A stretch of DNA of 64,000 bases from Nitrospira sp. (GCA_016715825.1 JADJXO010000001.1:805001-869000), one strand, 5' to 3'. Positions 44,701 through 51,895 are shown, numbered from the stretch's first letter. Notes: a model not told the origin generated them from the sequence alone. A program made the numbers and translations.

Positions 44701-44761
44701 CGGAAAGCTCGTTGGGCCCCGTATCGTCGGGTCCACAAGGAACATACCGATGGCATCGCAC
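41705..44761 (-). CDS. Hybrid sensor histidine kinase, C-terminal part (GAF-HisKA-HATPase-REC-HPt; frameshifted from its N-terminal part)
   Basis: About 1010 residues in this frame from the shift point near 44730. It begins in the middle of a GAF domain, continues through a linker helix and a second GAF, then HisKA with FLANMSHEIRTPMNGVIGM, a HATPase domain (NLLGNAIKFT, DTGSGI, GTGLGLSICKQL), a weak receiver-like domain, a complete receiver (LLGEDNPVNQEIAQL, LILMDCQMPEMDGFEA, LSKPF) and a C-terminal HPt domain with the phospho-His in AAHSLKSRSSVLGA. The first codons (MRCHRYVPCG) are out-of-frame sequence. Together with the upstream fragment it is one kinase of about 1410 residues. It overlaps the EAL gene and should feed phosphate to it through the HPt domain. 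Confidence 0.85.
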   Translation of the reverse strand: MRCHRYVPCGPDDTGPNELSVRFLSSQADELKTYQCQLTDEHLTALQAHPDHMLVKTTASPSYLAAMLRPDLALFAIFPIIVADTVTGALVLGYRQKTKPPADDLAHARRLADQVAVALANSRAIKAQVQAQIELVGAVDARQQAEERATVLQTANRSLETKEERLRHQQSATLALVQDRTVFEGSLPITARQLTSLAAQALAVELISVWIFEEQTQSLYCLDRYERTPDRHTFGGKLSRSQYPRYVSMLNDGKLFAAAQAPQESAYGELVADILAPHQVGARIDAPFQMQGKLTGVVTIEHVGSSRDWAPDEQQFAQALANFMTLVLEAARRRESEEALAIAKLAAEDATKAKAEFLANMSHEIRTPMNGVIGMTEILARTPLSETQRHYVETIHHSGDTLLTLINDILDFSKIEAGKLEIQSVPIDLRDIVERTVEQLAERAQRKGLHILADYDPAAPTAVMGDPIRIRQIVTNLLGNAIKFTQEGDVSVAVTVDASPSAQDIVPRMKLAVTDTGSGISAEGQAKLFQSFSQVDGSSTRVHGGTGLGLSICKQLSGLMGGTIGVDSVMGQGSTFWVILPLPLQEGAMAGMQPDPSLAGVRVCAASGHPATGRVLTRYLSQWRIPSRIAGTGAEFLEQVMTELATDRGPVVALVDETCTDMTETELLQALRSDATYAATKILRMVSFIKSADVEQDATSAQMHVITKPLRYLGLHQALVNLVGDAPVASLHASPGPAAPTFSGHVLLGEDNPVNQEIAQLMLETLGCTVTLAQNGREVLTQAKTASIDLILMDCQMPEMDGFEATRLIREWEQTESRTPVPIIALTAHASPGDREHCLAIGMSDYLSKPFSMEQLQTLLSCWLHPSTAPATHNAPALSLVSTTDSVPVASASAPVSEKSLVVDQKAWKSITSLQRPGKEDALAKILSLYLLDSRDLVTRLQEGMRAGDAQAVNQAAHSLKSRSSVLGAVTLSKLCRQFEDASRQGQLAEAEPLLGQLDAAFDHASQIFQSELERRAA

Positions 44762-45897
44762 GTGATGGTTTCAGTGATACGCGACTGGACGATTCTCACC
44801 ATGGCCGCCGGTTCATGGCTGGAGAGAATGGCCTGACCGATGGCCGAGATCGTTTCCAACATGTGGAACTGCTGGCTCAGCTTCCCGGTCATGCTGTTGA
44901 ATGAACTTGCCAGCTCCTCGAATTCATCGTGGCTGGTGACCGTCACACGAGTGGAGAAATCGCCGTCGGCCAGGCGAGCGGTGCCGTCTTGAAGGATCGC
45001 CACAGGATGCAAACTGCGCCGAATCTGCGCCAGACTAAGCAGCACCACGGCACTCAAGGCAGACGCAATGACGAGCAAAAACGTATGGCGGAATTGTTCG
45101 ACCGGAGCCAGTGCCGACTGCCGGTTTTGGCTCAGAACAATCACCCATGGTTCCATGAAGAAGGTGTGGCGGAGCGGCATGGACCAGGCTCCGGCGACAT
45201 ACTCTTCACTGCCTTTGTGCCACATGGCCCCTTCGCCCATCGGATCCCCACTGTCGTGCCGACGAAAATCGGGGAGGGTGACCGGCTGCGAGAACGTGGA
45301 GTAGATGGCCTGTCGTGCCCCGTCTTCGACGATCAGGTCCGTATTCCCCGGGAGCGTTTCTTTGACCTGCGTGCTCCACAAGGCCGTTTCATCAATGTGC
45401 GCAGACAGCAGGCCGGCTTCCCAGCGATCTGGATTGATGACACGAAGGAGGGTGAGTTGTGGAAGGTGCTCCGAAGAAGGGTGAATCTCCAGTAACGCTT
45501 TGCCTTCTCGCAGATGCGCAACCTGTGCGGCGGAGAGGCCATGTCGATCAGACGCCGACACAGCCAGAAGACGAATTTCTTGGAATCGTCGCCCAAGCTC
45601 CTTCACGGACGCAGTGATGGTCACATCCTCCGTGACGGTTCCGTCGTGCGGCAGTTCGGCCGCGAGGCGGTCCAGATCAGCCGCCAAGGTCAGGAGGTGG
45701 CTGTAGAGCACCATCCCTTGAGACTTGCTCTCTTGCTTGAGTCGAGCCGAGGTTTGCACGATGAGCTGTTCTGTGACCTGGCGGTACGAGACCCAGCCGA
45801 GAATCGAGGTGGGGACAAGGGCGGAGAGGACGAAGAGTCCGAGAATGCGGCGTCCAATACGGCTCTGGAAGAGCGATTGAGAAAACGAGGTCTGCAT
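44668..45897 (-). CDS. Hybrid sensor histidine kinase, N-terminal sensor part (frameshifted)
   Basis: About 409 codons. A membrane helix near residues 17-37, a periplasmic double-Cache-like sensor of about 240 residues, a second helix near 275-297, a HAMP domain (LADGDFSTRVTV and DEFEELASSFNSMTG) and the beginning of a GAF domain (LETISAIGQAILSS). After CDAIGMFLVDP the frame runs into PTIRGPTSFPCG and stops at 44668. Adding one base in the run of C's (plus strand G's at 44729-44731) restores VDPDDTGPNELSVRF and continues the GAF domain. The preferred ATG is at 45897; a GTG at 45903 is also possible. The shift could be a sequence error or a real break. Confidence 0.8.
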   Translation of the reverse strand: MQTSFSQSLFQSRIGRRILGLFVLSALVPTSILGWVSYRQVTEQLIVQTSARLKQESKSQGMVLYSHLLTLAADLDRLAAELPHDGTVTEDVTITASVKELGRRFQEIRLLAVSASDRHGLSAAQVAHLREGKALLEIHPSSEHLPQLTLLRVINPDRWEAGLLSAHIDETALWSTQVKETLPGNTDLIVEDGARQAIYSTFSQPVTLPDFRRHDSGDPMGEGAMWHKGSEEYVAGAWSMPLRHTFFMEPWVIVLSQNRQSALAPVEQFRHTFLLVIASALSAVVLLSLAQIRRSLHPVAILQDGTARLADGDFSTRVTVTSHDEFEELASSFNSMTGKLSQQFHMLETISAIGQAILSSHEPAAMVRIVQSRITETITCDAIGMFLVDPTIRGPTSFPCGFSVVRQTN

Positions 45898-45909
45898 GGT
45901 CACACGAGG

Positions 45910-46671
45910 CTAGAAGTTCTTGCCCAATCCGTAAAACCCGCCGTCACTCGCACGAAGGACATCGTCGTGGCTTTTCGGGGGCGACAGAGGATTTTCTGAA
46001 TCTCGATCCTTGCCCATACTGTAGACATCGAAGTCCGAGTTGAGCGGAACGAGAAACCGGTCCTTCCTGGCTCCTCCGACGCCGCCACAGGGCGGGCCGC
46101 CGCCACCCCCGGCTCCACCTCCGCCTCCTGCTCCACCCCCGCCACCAGCCCCACCACCACCGCCTGCTCCTTGTACAAAGTGCAGGAGGTCATCATGGTC
46201 TCCATGATCGACGGCAACGGAGACGTGCCAGCCATCGTAGGCCGTGAGGGAATGATCGGCCAGCAGCACCCGCGGTGGACGTTTCTTACGCAGTTTCAGT
46301 TTGGCCAGATTGGTGATCTCAACATCAGTCGCACAGTTGATGCGGTAGTATCGATACGGACTTCCCCAGGGATCCAGCATGGTGCTGCGCCCGATTTGGG
46401 CCAGGGTGTCCGGATAGCCTCCTCCTCCGATCGCGAATCCTTTGACTTCTTTTGCAAGAGCATGCAATTCAGAGATGGCTCTGGCCACCCGCGCCTTCTC
46501 GAGAAAGTCGACGTAGTTGGGCACGGCGAGCGACGCCAAGATGCCGACGATCGACACCGCAAGCATCAGTTCGATGAGGGTGAACCCGTTGGGGGTGACC
46601 GTACGAGACTGCCGTGATCGTGGAGTATCTCGCCATTTCACCCTCTGGCCGTCTAGAGGTTCGTAGTTCAT
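45910..46671 (-). CDS. Type II-secretion-like pseudopilin (GspG family) with glycine-rich insert
   Basis: 253 residues. A prepilin peptidase site is clear: NG/FTLIELMLAVSIVGILA, with Phe as first mature residue and Glu at position 5. The mature part has the GspG layout and ends DFDVYSMGKDRD...DDVLRASDGGFYGLG, the calcium-binding C-terminus of this family. Between them lies an insert of about 40 residues made almost only of glycine with single alanines (blocks of five Gly and one Ala), then PPCGGVGG. The leader of 29 residues is unusually long, and no ribosome site is seen. No other secretion or pilus genes are nearby, so it would have to use machinery encoded elsewhere. Confidence 0.8.
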   Translation of the reverse strand: MNYEPLDGQRVKWRDTPRSRQSRTVTPNGFTLIELMLAVSIVGILASLAVPNYVDFLEKARVARAISELHALAKEVKGFAIGGGGYPDTLAQIGRSTMLDPWGSPYRYYRINCATDVEITNLAKLKLRKKRPPRVLLADHSLTAYDGWHVSVAVDHGDHDDLLHFVQGAGGGGGAGGGGGAGGGGGAGGGGGPPCGGVGGARKDRFLVPLNSDFDVYSMGKDRDSENPLSPPKSHDDVLRASDGGFYGLGKNF

Positions 46672-46680
46672 GCTGGGCGT

Positions 46681-47424
46681 TTATCCATTGCGTGTCTTGA
46701 ATCCATCGAGCGAGGTCTTCAAGACAATCAGATTCTGCTCCATCTGTTTCGCTAAGGCGACGAGAGCAGGATCATTCTTCGTGACCGCGAGTTCCTTCAT
46801 TCGAGCCGCATCCAACGCCAGGATCACCTGCGCCTGCTTGATCTGATTGATCTTCGACTGCAGCTGAACGGTCATCTGGTTCACCAGATCGACTTCCGGT
46901 ACCAGGTAATCATGCTGTCGGAGTGTCGTTCGAACACTGAGGTTGCCTTCCCCGATCTTCGGAAACACCTTCCGGAGTCGGTACAGTGGACCGGCGACAC
47001 GATGCATCAGCTGCAAGGAATGGAGGCAGTTGATCAGCACCACGACGGACGCGCCCATCGCCCACGGCCAAAATCTGGCATGCAAATTGAGCAGATCATT
47101 GGCGACGGTGGCGCGTACCTCCCATGAAAGCTCAGGATCGTCGAGCGCTTCCATCAGCGGCTGAAACACCGGGATGGCCAACAAGACGAACACGATCAGC
47201 GAATAGGCGATCACTTGTAGGAGCATTCGGATTTGCAGCGGATGAACGACCGAAAAGAGTCGGCGTTTGTAGTGAGCGCTCTCCTGGGCCTGCGGGTCTT
47301 TCTCCGATTCTTGGACGACGGTCAATCTGGGTGTTTCGCGAACGGCGCCTGGCAGCGTATTCGGTGCACCGGGAGTGTCAGGCTTTGGCTCCGGCTGCTC
47401 AGCGAGACGAAGAGGTTCCCCCAT
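46681..47424 (-). CDS. Membrane protein with HAMP-like domain and no output module (second paralogue)
   Basis: 247 residues. A proline-rich cytoplasmic N-terminus of about 60 residues, one membrane helix (about 67-90), a short periplasmic part of about 40 residues (LSWEVRATVANDLLNLHARF), a second helix (about 120-140), then LMHRVAGPLYRLRKVFPKIG, a HAMP-type segment, and a coiled coil to the end. It lacks any kinase, cyclase or chemoreceptor output domain. Its neighbour upstream has the same plan and the same MHRIAGPLYR box, so the two are old duplicates and may form a heteromer. It lies nine bases before the pseudopilin gene. Confidence 0.7.
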   Translation of the reverse strand: MGEPLRLAEQPEPKPDTPGAPNTLPGAVRETPRLTVVQESEKDPQAQESAHYKRRLFSVVHPLQIRMLLQVIAYSLIVFVLLAIPVFQPLMEALDDPELSWEVRATVANDLLNLHARFWPWAMGASVVVLINCLHSLQLMHRVAGPLYRLRKVFPKIGEGNLSVRTTLRQHDYLVPEVDLVNQMTVQLQSKINQIKQAQVILALDAARMKELAVTKNDPALVALAKQMEQNLIVLKTSLDGFKTRNG

Positions 47425-47426
47425 GG

Positions 47427-48092
47427 CTAGGCCGCCTTCTTCTTGGGTGAGGGGTCTGTCGACGTCCCGTCGAGAAATGCAAGCCGCTGCTGTTCTGATG
47501 GTTTCACTGATGGGAGGTCGAAATCGGCTAAACAGGCCTTGAATCCTCTGATCTCCTCCTCAAGGCTCTGTAGCGCCGCATGGATGTGCCAGGAGGACGG
47601 CTCCTGCGCCCGCAGGGCAACCGCTTCATAGGCCTGAGTCACGAGCGCCGAATGGAGATTGATGGTCTGGATCCGGTTTTCCAGATTGTCGAGCATGGCA
47701 TTGAAGGCTTGCGCTTCCCGATGGAGGTAATCGTGTTTGCGCAATCTGGCCCGTTGATGCAGCTGACCGGTTCCGATCGACCGAAAGAGGGTCCCGAACC
47801 GATAGAGCGGGCCGGCGATGCGATGCATGAAGTACATGGAGTGGAGGAGCAAGACGAGGAACGTGATGATCAGCCAGGGCCAGATCCGTTCATTCAGCTC
47901 GAGAAATTGTGCCGCAATCTGAGCATGCTGTTCCCACGACACGGACGTATCATAGAGCGGCTGTGCCATCGGCAAGAACACGACGGCATACAGCACGATC
48001 AACAGACAGGCGAAGTACATCAAGGTCGTGACCACGAACCAGTACTGCACCGGATGCACGAACAACTGTCTTCGCTGAAACATCCCGATCAT
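47427..48092 (-). CDS. Membrane protein with HAMP-like domain and no output module (first paralogue)
   Basis: 221 residues from the ATG at 48092, which overlaps the stop of the preceding gene (ATGATC), so translation is coupled. Plan: a short basic start (RRQLFVHPVQYW), a membrane helix near 18-42, a periplasmic loop of about 40 residues with VSWEQHAQIAAQFLELNERI, a second helix near 85-105, then FMHRIAGPLYRFGTLFRSIG, a HAMP-like region with LRKHDYLHREAQAFN and a coiled coil. There is no output domain. The periplasmic loop is too small for a ligand pocket, so it may sense a partner protein, possibly the pseudopilin. Confidence 0.7.
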   Translation of the reverse strand: MIGMFQRRQLFVHPVQYWFVVTTLMYFACLLIVLYAVVFLPMAQPLYDTSVSWEQHAQIAAQFLELNERIWPWLIITFLVLLLHSMYFMHRIAGPLYRFGTLFRSIGTGQLHQRARLRKHDYLHREAQAFNAMLDNLENRIQTINLHSALVTQAYEAVALRAQEPSSWHIHAALQSLEEEIRGFKACLADFDLPSVKPSEQQRLAFLDGTSTDPSPKKKAA

Positions 48093-48523
48093 GATTCCAC
48101 CGCTTTTCTGGTCCACACAAGGTGAGCCTGATTCTTGAACGTGATGGTTTGGTCTTTGGTGTGGTAGTAGAAGGAGAGGGTTTGCTCGTCTCGCCTGGAG
48201 TCTCCATAGACCACGGTATAGAGCGTGCGCGGTCCCTCAGGAGTCAGCTCGAGCCGACGGACGGCCTGGGCATCCAGGTGGTCCGCTCCGACGCTGAACG
48301 CCACGCCGGTCTTGGTGAAGACCAACATCCCTTCCTCATAGCCCTTTGCGGATGTCACCCATGCGCCGACCAATTCGTTCGGGCAGGACACGTCAGAATC
48401 GCGGACGACGACACTATAAATCAGACCGACCAACATGAGGCCGGCGATGGCTAAGAGTATGGTGGTGGACTTATTCGACGGTTGTGCCGTGGGCGAACCG
48501 GTGGCTTTCGCAGCCTGTCTCAT
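48089..48523 (-). CDS. Small single-pass membrane protein, first gene of the signalling operon
   Basis: 144 residues from the ATG at 48523, five bases after GAGG. A short cytoplasmic N-terminus, one membrane helix near residues 22-41 (ILLAIAGLMLVGLIYSVVV) and an extracytoplasmic domain of about 100 residues, which looks beta-rich (ELVGAWVTSAKGYEEGMLVF, TLSFYYHTKDQTITFKNQ). The domain begins like lipocalin/META-type small barrels (GxW then a strand about 15 residues later), but I cannot assign it. The gene heads a seven-frame minus-strand operon and is overlapped by the first HAMP protein gene. Confidence 0.65.
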   Translation of the reverse strand: MRQAAKATGSPTAQPSNKSTTILLAIAGLMLVGLIYSVVVRDSDVSCPNELVGAWVTSAKGYEEGMLVFTKTGVAFSVGADHLDAQAVRRLELTPEGPRTLYTVVYGDSRRDEQTLSFYYHTKDQTITFKNQAHLVWTRKAVES

Positions 48524-48581
48524 AGGCGCCTCATGGAAATGACAATGAGCATGCGGCTCGCGCGCGCAGCTCTTGATCGAC

Positions 48582-48609
48582 ATCCTATCCTGTCTGGCTT
48601 ATTGGTCAA
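48582..48609 (-). promoter_or_regulatory. Predicted sigma70 promoter of the pseudopilin/hybrid-kinase operon
   Basis: On the minus strand, TTGACC (48604-48609), a 16-base spacer and TAGGAT (48582-48587). Transcription would begin near 48575, about 50 bases before the ATG at 48523. The region between this and the next gene (48610-48775) holds nothing else recognisable. Confidence 0.5.
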
Positions 48610-48775
48610 CAAGTTGAGCACTTCCGGAACGGTATCGACCGCGTCGTGACTGACCTACCTCGGCGGATTCCGCAGTGTTCTTTATCAATACACCTGGAAT
48701 TGCTCCTGGCCTTCGAATCAAAAGACAGGAAATGTGGCTATAGAGGCGACCGTACAGTGGGCGGGGTGGAATGGA

Positions 48776-49687
48776 TCAGCAGGCACGTTTCTCACGGAGC
48801 CAGGCCAGGAGGGTATGTGTCACCAATTCTGGTTGATCTTCATGGACGAAATGTCCGGCGTCCGCCATCGTGACGACCCGTAGGTCGTCGACATGCTCAT
48901 TCAGTCCGTCGAGATTCTGTGCCACGAGCGCCTGATCTTGCAGTCCCCACATCACGAGCGTTGGGACAGGGATTTTTGGATACCCCAGGCTGCGTTGACG
49001 CCACGCACCTCCACCTCGGAACGCGGCTCGATAATAATTGATCATGGCCGTCAAGGCCCCGGGCTCGCAGGCCTGTTGCCGATACACGTCCACGATTTCG
49101 TTCGGCAGATATCGACGATCCATCGCCATACGCTCAAAAATCTGCCCGATCACGTACCCACGACCGGCGGACAGGGCCAGCTCCGGGAGCCACGGCACTT
49201 GGAACAATCCCATGTACCAGGAGCGGTGCAATTGACGCCAGCGCTGAACTTCCCGTTCAAAACAAGCGGGGTGGGGCGCATTCATGATCACCAGGGCTTC
49301 GATACGGCTTGGGTGCCGCATCGCATAGTACCAGGCGATGATTCCTCCCCAGTCGTGTCCGACGAGGATAGCTCGTTTCACCTGTGCCGCATCGAGGAGC
49401 CCGCCGACATCCTCCATCAACGATTCGATCGAGTAGGTCTCGATGCCGGTCGGGCGCGCCGTCCCGCCGTATCCGCGCAGGTCAGGAGCCCAAACGCAAT
49501 ACCCAGCTTGTACCAATGGCTGCATCTGATGCCGCCAGGAGATGGCCGATTCCGGAAAGCCATGGAGACAGAGCACCAATCGCTCTCCGGCCCAGGCCAT
49601 AGCGACCCGAAACGACACCTGATTGGCCTGGACCTGAGCAAACGAGAACGTCTCGGTGTCTTGCCTATGTGGGCCTCTGTCGCTCAT
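48776..49687 (-). CDS. Alpha/beta hydrolase, epoxide-hydrolase-like
   Basis: 303 residues. The fold signs are in order: oxyanion motif LHGFPESAISWRHQ, PDLRGYGGTARP, the nucleophile Asp in LVGHDWGGIIAWYYA, the acid Asp in LVMWGLQDQALV, and the catalytic His in MADAGHFVHEDQPE. An Asp nucleophile with HGFPES and a cap-domain tyrosine region (INYYRAAFRGGG) points to soluble epoxide hydrolases or haloalkane-dehalogenase relatives rather than esterases. No signal peptide, so cytoplasmic. The ATG at 49687 is preferred over a TTG two codons earlier. It is divergent from the small tandem-domain gene, with about 57 bases between the starts. Confidence 0.88.
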   Translation of the reverse strand: MSDRGPHRQDTETFSFAQVQANQVSFRVAMAWAGERLVLCLHGFPESAISWRHQMQPLVQAGYCVWAPDLRGYGGTARPTGIETYSIESLMEDVGGLLDAAQVKRAILVGHDWGGIIAWYYAMRHPSRIEALVIMNAPHPACFEREVQRWRQLHRSWYMGLFQVPWLPELALSAGRGYVIGQIFERMAMDRRYLPNEIVDVYRQQACEPGALTAMINYYRAAFRGGGAWRQRSLGYPKIPVPTLVMWGLQDQALVAQNLDGLNEHVDDLRVVTMADAGHFVHEDQPELVTHTLLAWLREKRAC

Positions 49688-49708
49688 GTGCAAACATTTA
49701 GAAATTGC

Positions 49709-49737
49709 TGGTCAGATGTGGACAGGCTCGCTATGCT
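49709..49737 (+). promoter_or_regulatory. Predicted promoter of the tandem-domain small protein gene
   Basis: TGGTCA (49709-49714), a 17-base spacer and TATGCT (49732-49737), seven bases before an in-frame ATG at 49745. This again suggests a leaderless transcript. Confidence 0.4.
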
Positions 49738-49744
49738 CACCGGA

Positions 49745-50116
49745 ATGGACGGACCAAATTGGGTATATTGGCCAGATCAGGGCAAGTGGCGCGCCTATCC
49801 GGAAGGCTCCCCCGATCGAGAAATACAAGCCGTCTCCTTCGAGGAGCTGCAGTTCCAGATCGAGCGCCTGAGCCGAGAGGTTCCACGAACCCCTCGAGAG
49901 ATTCCCCGCATCGAACGACCCCGGCGGGTCGTGCTTGACGTGGACGCCCCACAGTATGTCCTGTCACAAGATCAAGGCAAGTGGCATGGGCATCTGCTGG
50001 GCTATCCGGAACATGCGGCACAAGGGGAGTCTTTTGACGAGGTGCAGTTCAAACTCGGACTGCTCTGCCGCAACCTGATCGCCGCCAAACAGCTGCCTCT
50101 CCGAAAAGCGGCCTGA
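49745..50116 (+). CDS. Small protein with two HicB-like tandem repeats
   Basis: 123 residues built from two similar units. Unit 1 (about 5-44) has WPDQGKWRAYPEGSP and AVSFEELQFQIERLSRE; unit 2 (about 72-110) has SQDQGKWHGHLLGYPEHAAQ and SFDEVQFKLGLLCRN. Each unit is like a single HicB/UPF0150 domain (a strand with DxGKW, a GYP turn and then an amphipathic helix), linked by a proline- and arginine-rich stretch. No HicA partner is beside it, so an antitoxin role is only a possibility. The ATG at 49745 is chosen because the predicted promoter places the mRNA start there; ATG 49733 is in the same frame. The frame is open far upstream, but that part is antisense to the hydrolase. Confidence 0.6.
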   Translation: MDGPNWVYWPDQGKWRAYPEGSPDREIQAVSFEELQFQIERLSREVPRTPREIPRIERPRRVVLDVDAPQYVLSQDQGKWHGHLLGYPEHAAQGESFDEVQFKLGLLCRNLIAAKQLPLRKAA

Positions 50117-50236
50117 CCTAGGCGCTCCCTCGGACCTCACGACCTGAGCCGACGGTCGAATCACCGTCGACTCCTCGGTGCACGTCTTCACCCTCTCAAC
50201 ATCGGCACGGTGCTTCGTTCACACGTTGACGTCGCC

Positions 50237-51826
50237 TTATTGGCGTTTCTTCCGCACGATTGCTGCGTGTGGATCACTCAGGTTCCGTGAACCGTCCCCG
50301 TTGAGCACGCTCGTATCCAGCACCGCGGTCAGGCTCCCTGATCGACGATTTGGTGAGAGGTCGATAATTCCCAAACCAGGACAACTTCCATCCGCCGCAT
50401 GGCTTACCGTCAGAGGAAACGGACCGCGTAATGCAACATAAATTCGATTACCTTTCGGCCCCTGGCCGACAGATAAGTCGCCGAGATCCGGTGTCGGATC
50501 GTTGGTCCGGGTCGCCCCAATTGTTGTGCCACAGGCTCCGCTTGAGGTCAGGCTATAGCTTCCTTCGTGACGCGTGCTCAGATTGTTCCAGGGAGGCGAG
50601 AGCTTAAACACTTCGACAGTGTTTCGTATGCGATCCATTTGGTGCAAGTATTTTGCGGTTCCAGACTGCGTATTCTGAACGATGACGACTCCATGCGCAT
50701 CGCGATTGTTGCCGGCCGGAAAGCCATTCTGTCCGGCCACTTTGCCGTTATCCGGATCTTGCCAGACGGCGAGAGGAGCCGGTGTGTTAGGCGCATTGAA
50801 TGCAGGAGCGATGGGATAATCGAGTCCAAATCGGTAAATGGAAAATTCCGAAATGTTCGGACCGGATGTACCGGTATTGAGGTGCATGAACCCATCAGCT
50901 TCGGCCCCTCCGCATCCAGCCGCCCTCACCACGGAAAGGTCATACTCTCCCACAATCCTCATCGGTGTGGCCGTCACATCGATCACAAACATGCCGCCGC
51001 CTCCCAGCGTCGTGTATGCATGCCGGCTATTGCTTGCAGGGATCGGGCAAATTGGGGCATTCGACGCGCGCAGGCCAGCGGCCTGTTTGGGCGAACCCGT
51101 TGGAGTCGTCGTCGGTTGCCCATCAGCCACAACGCCCGATACGGAACAGGAAATACCGTCGGATGGCTCCATGTCTACCGCGGCAGGCTGAGTCAGAATC
51201 CGTCCGTCCCCTCCCACCAGATCCAGGCTTGCTGCGCCATTGAACACAAAGCCTTCAGGCATGCCGTCCTGGTTGCGCACGACATCGACTCGCTCGAGCA
51301 AGCGCCCATTTTGATTGGCCACGATGATATGCCGTCCGTCCGGCGTCCAAAAGCTCATATGATTTTGACGGCCCGTGCTCGTTCCGGTCGTCCGAAACAG
51401 ACAGACCGGCTGTTTGGTCCGACCATCGACAAGCCCCAAATGTCCGCTGCCGACAAAGTTGAGCGCCATGTACATATGATCCGGGCTCGGCAAGATGCCG
51501 TGAATTCGACTCACATGCGCGCCGGTCGTGGCATCGGCGGTTGGAAATAAATCACTGGTTACATCAAGGACGACCGGATGATTGATCGGCGGGGTTTGAT
51601 CCAGATCGGCTCCATCATAAATTCGAATTTTCCCTCCATGTGTTCCTGTCGGCACCGCAGAGCTGATGCCCTGAGTGTTGGCTTGGTCACTGAGCCAGAC
51701 CTCATATTCGCCTGCCACCGCCATACCGGGAACCACCAGCAAAAAAGCCAGAACACTCCCACACACCGCTGATGTCATATGGACCATTTCAGAGTCTCTT
51801 CCACTCCGCCTCTGACACATGTTCAT
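50237..51826 (-). CDS. Secreted protein of beta-propeller type, function unknown
   Basis: 529 residues. The ATG at 51826 follows a near-perfect AAAGGAGGTTCCT. A Sec signal peptide ends around AVAGEYEVW (near residue 37). The mature part holds repeated strand groups of propeller type, for example HVSRIHGILPSPDHMYMALN, SFWTPDGRHIIVANQNGRL and TTLGGGGMFVIDVTATP. Cysteines are few and paired (for example VSCSVSG-like and APICPIP), fitting a periplasmic or exported protein. I cannot name a function. It is a single gene with its own promoter and 9 bp or so of purine-rich ribosome site. Confidence 0.75.
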   Translation of the reverse strand: MNMCQRRSGRDSEMVHMTSAVCGSVLAFLLVVPGMAVAGEYEVWLSDQANTQGISSAVPTGTHGGKIRIYDGADLDQTPPINHPVVLDVTSDLFPTADATTGAHVSRIHGILPSPDHMYMALNFVGSGHLGLVDGRTKQPVCLFRTTGTSTGRQNHMSFWTPDGRHIIVANQNGRLLERVDVVRNQDGMPEGFVFNGAASLDLVGGDGRILTQPAAVDMEPSDGISCSVSGVVADGQPTTTPTGSPKQAAGLRASNAPICPIPASNSRHAYTTLGGGGMFVIDVTATPMRIVGEYDLSVVRAAGCGGAEADGFMHLNTGTSGPNISEFSIYRFGLDYPIAPAFNAPNTPAPLAVWQDPDNGKVAGQNGFPAGNNRDAHGVVIVQNTQSGTAKYLHQMDRIRNTVEVFKLSPPWNNLSTRHEGSYSLTSSGACGTTIGATRTNDPTPDLGDLSVGQGPKGNRIYVALRGPFPLTVSHAADGSCPGLGIIDLSPNRRSGSLTAVLDTSVLNGDGSRNLSDPHAAIVRKKRQ

Positions 51827-51895
51827 AGGAACCTCCTTTCGATTGATCAACGGACGAACGCTCCCGCGGAACACAATCAGCCCTGGCATCGGCTG

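Noticed and set aside
48893..49744. Long upstream extension of the tandem-domain small protein
   Set aside because: This part is antisense to the epoxide-hydrolase-like gene, which has all its catalytic motifs; only the part from 49745 has its own character.
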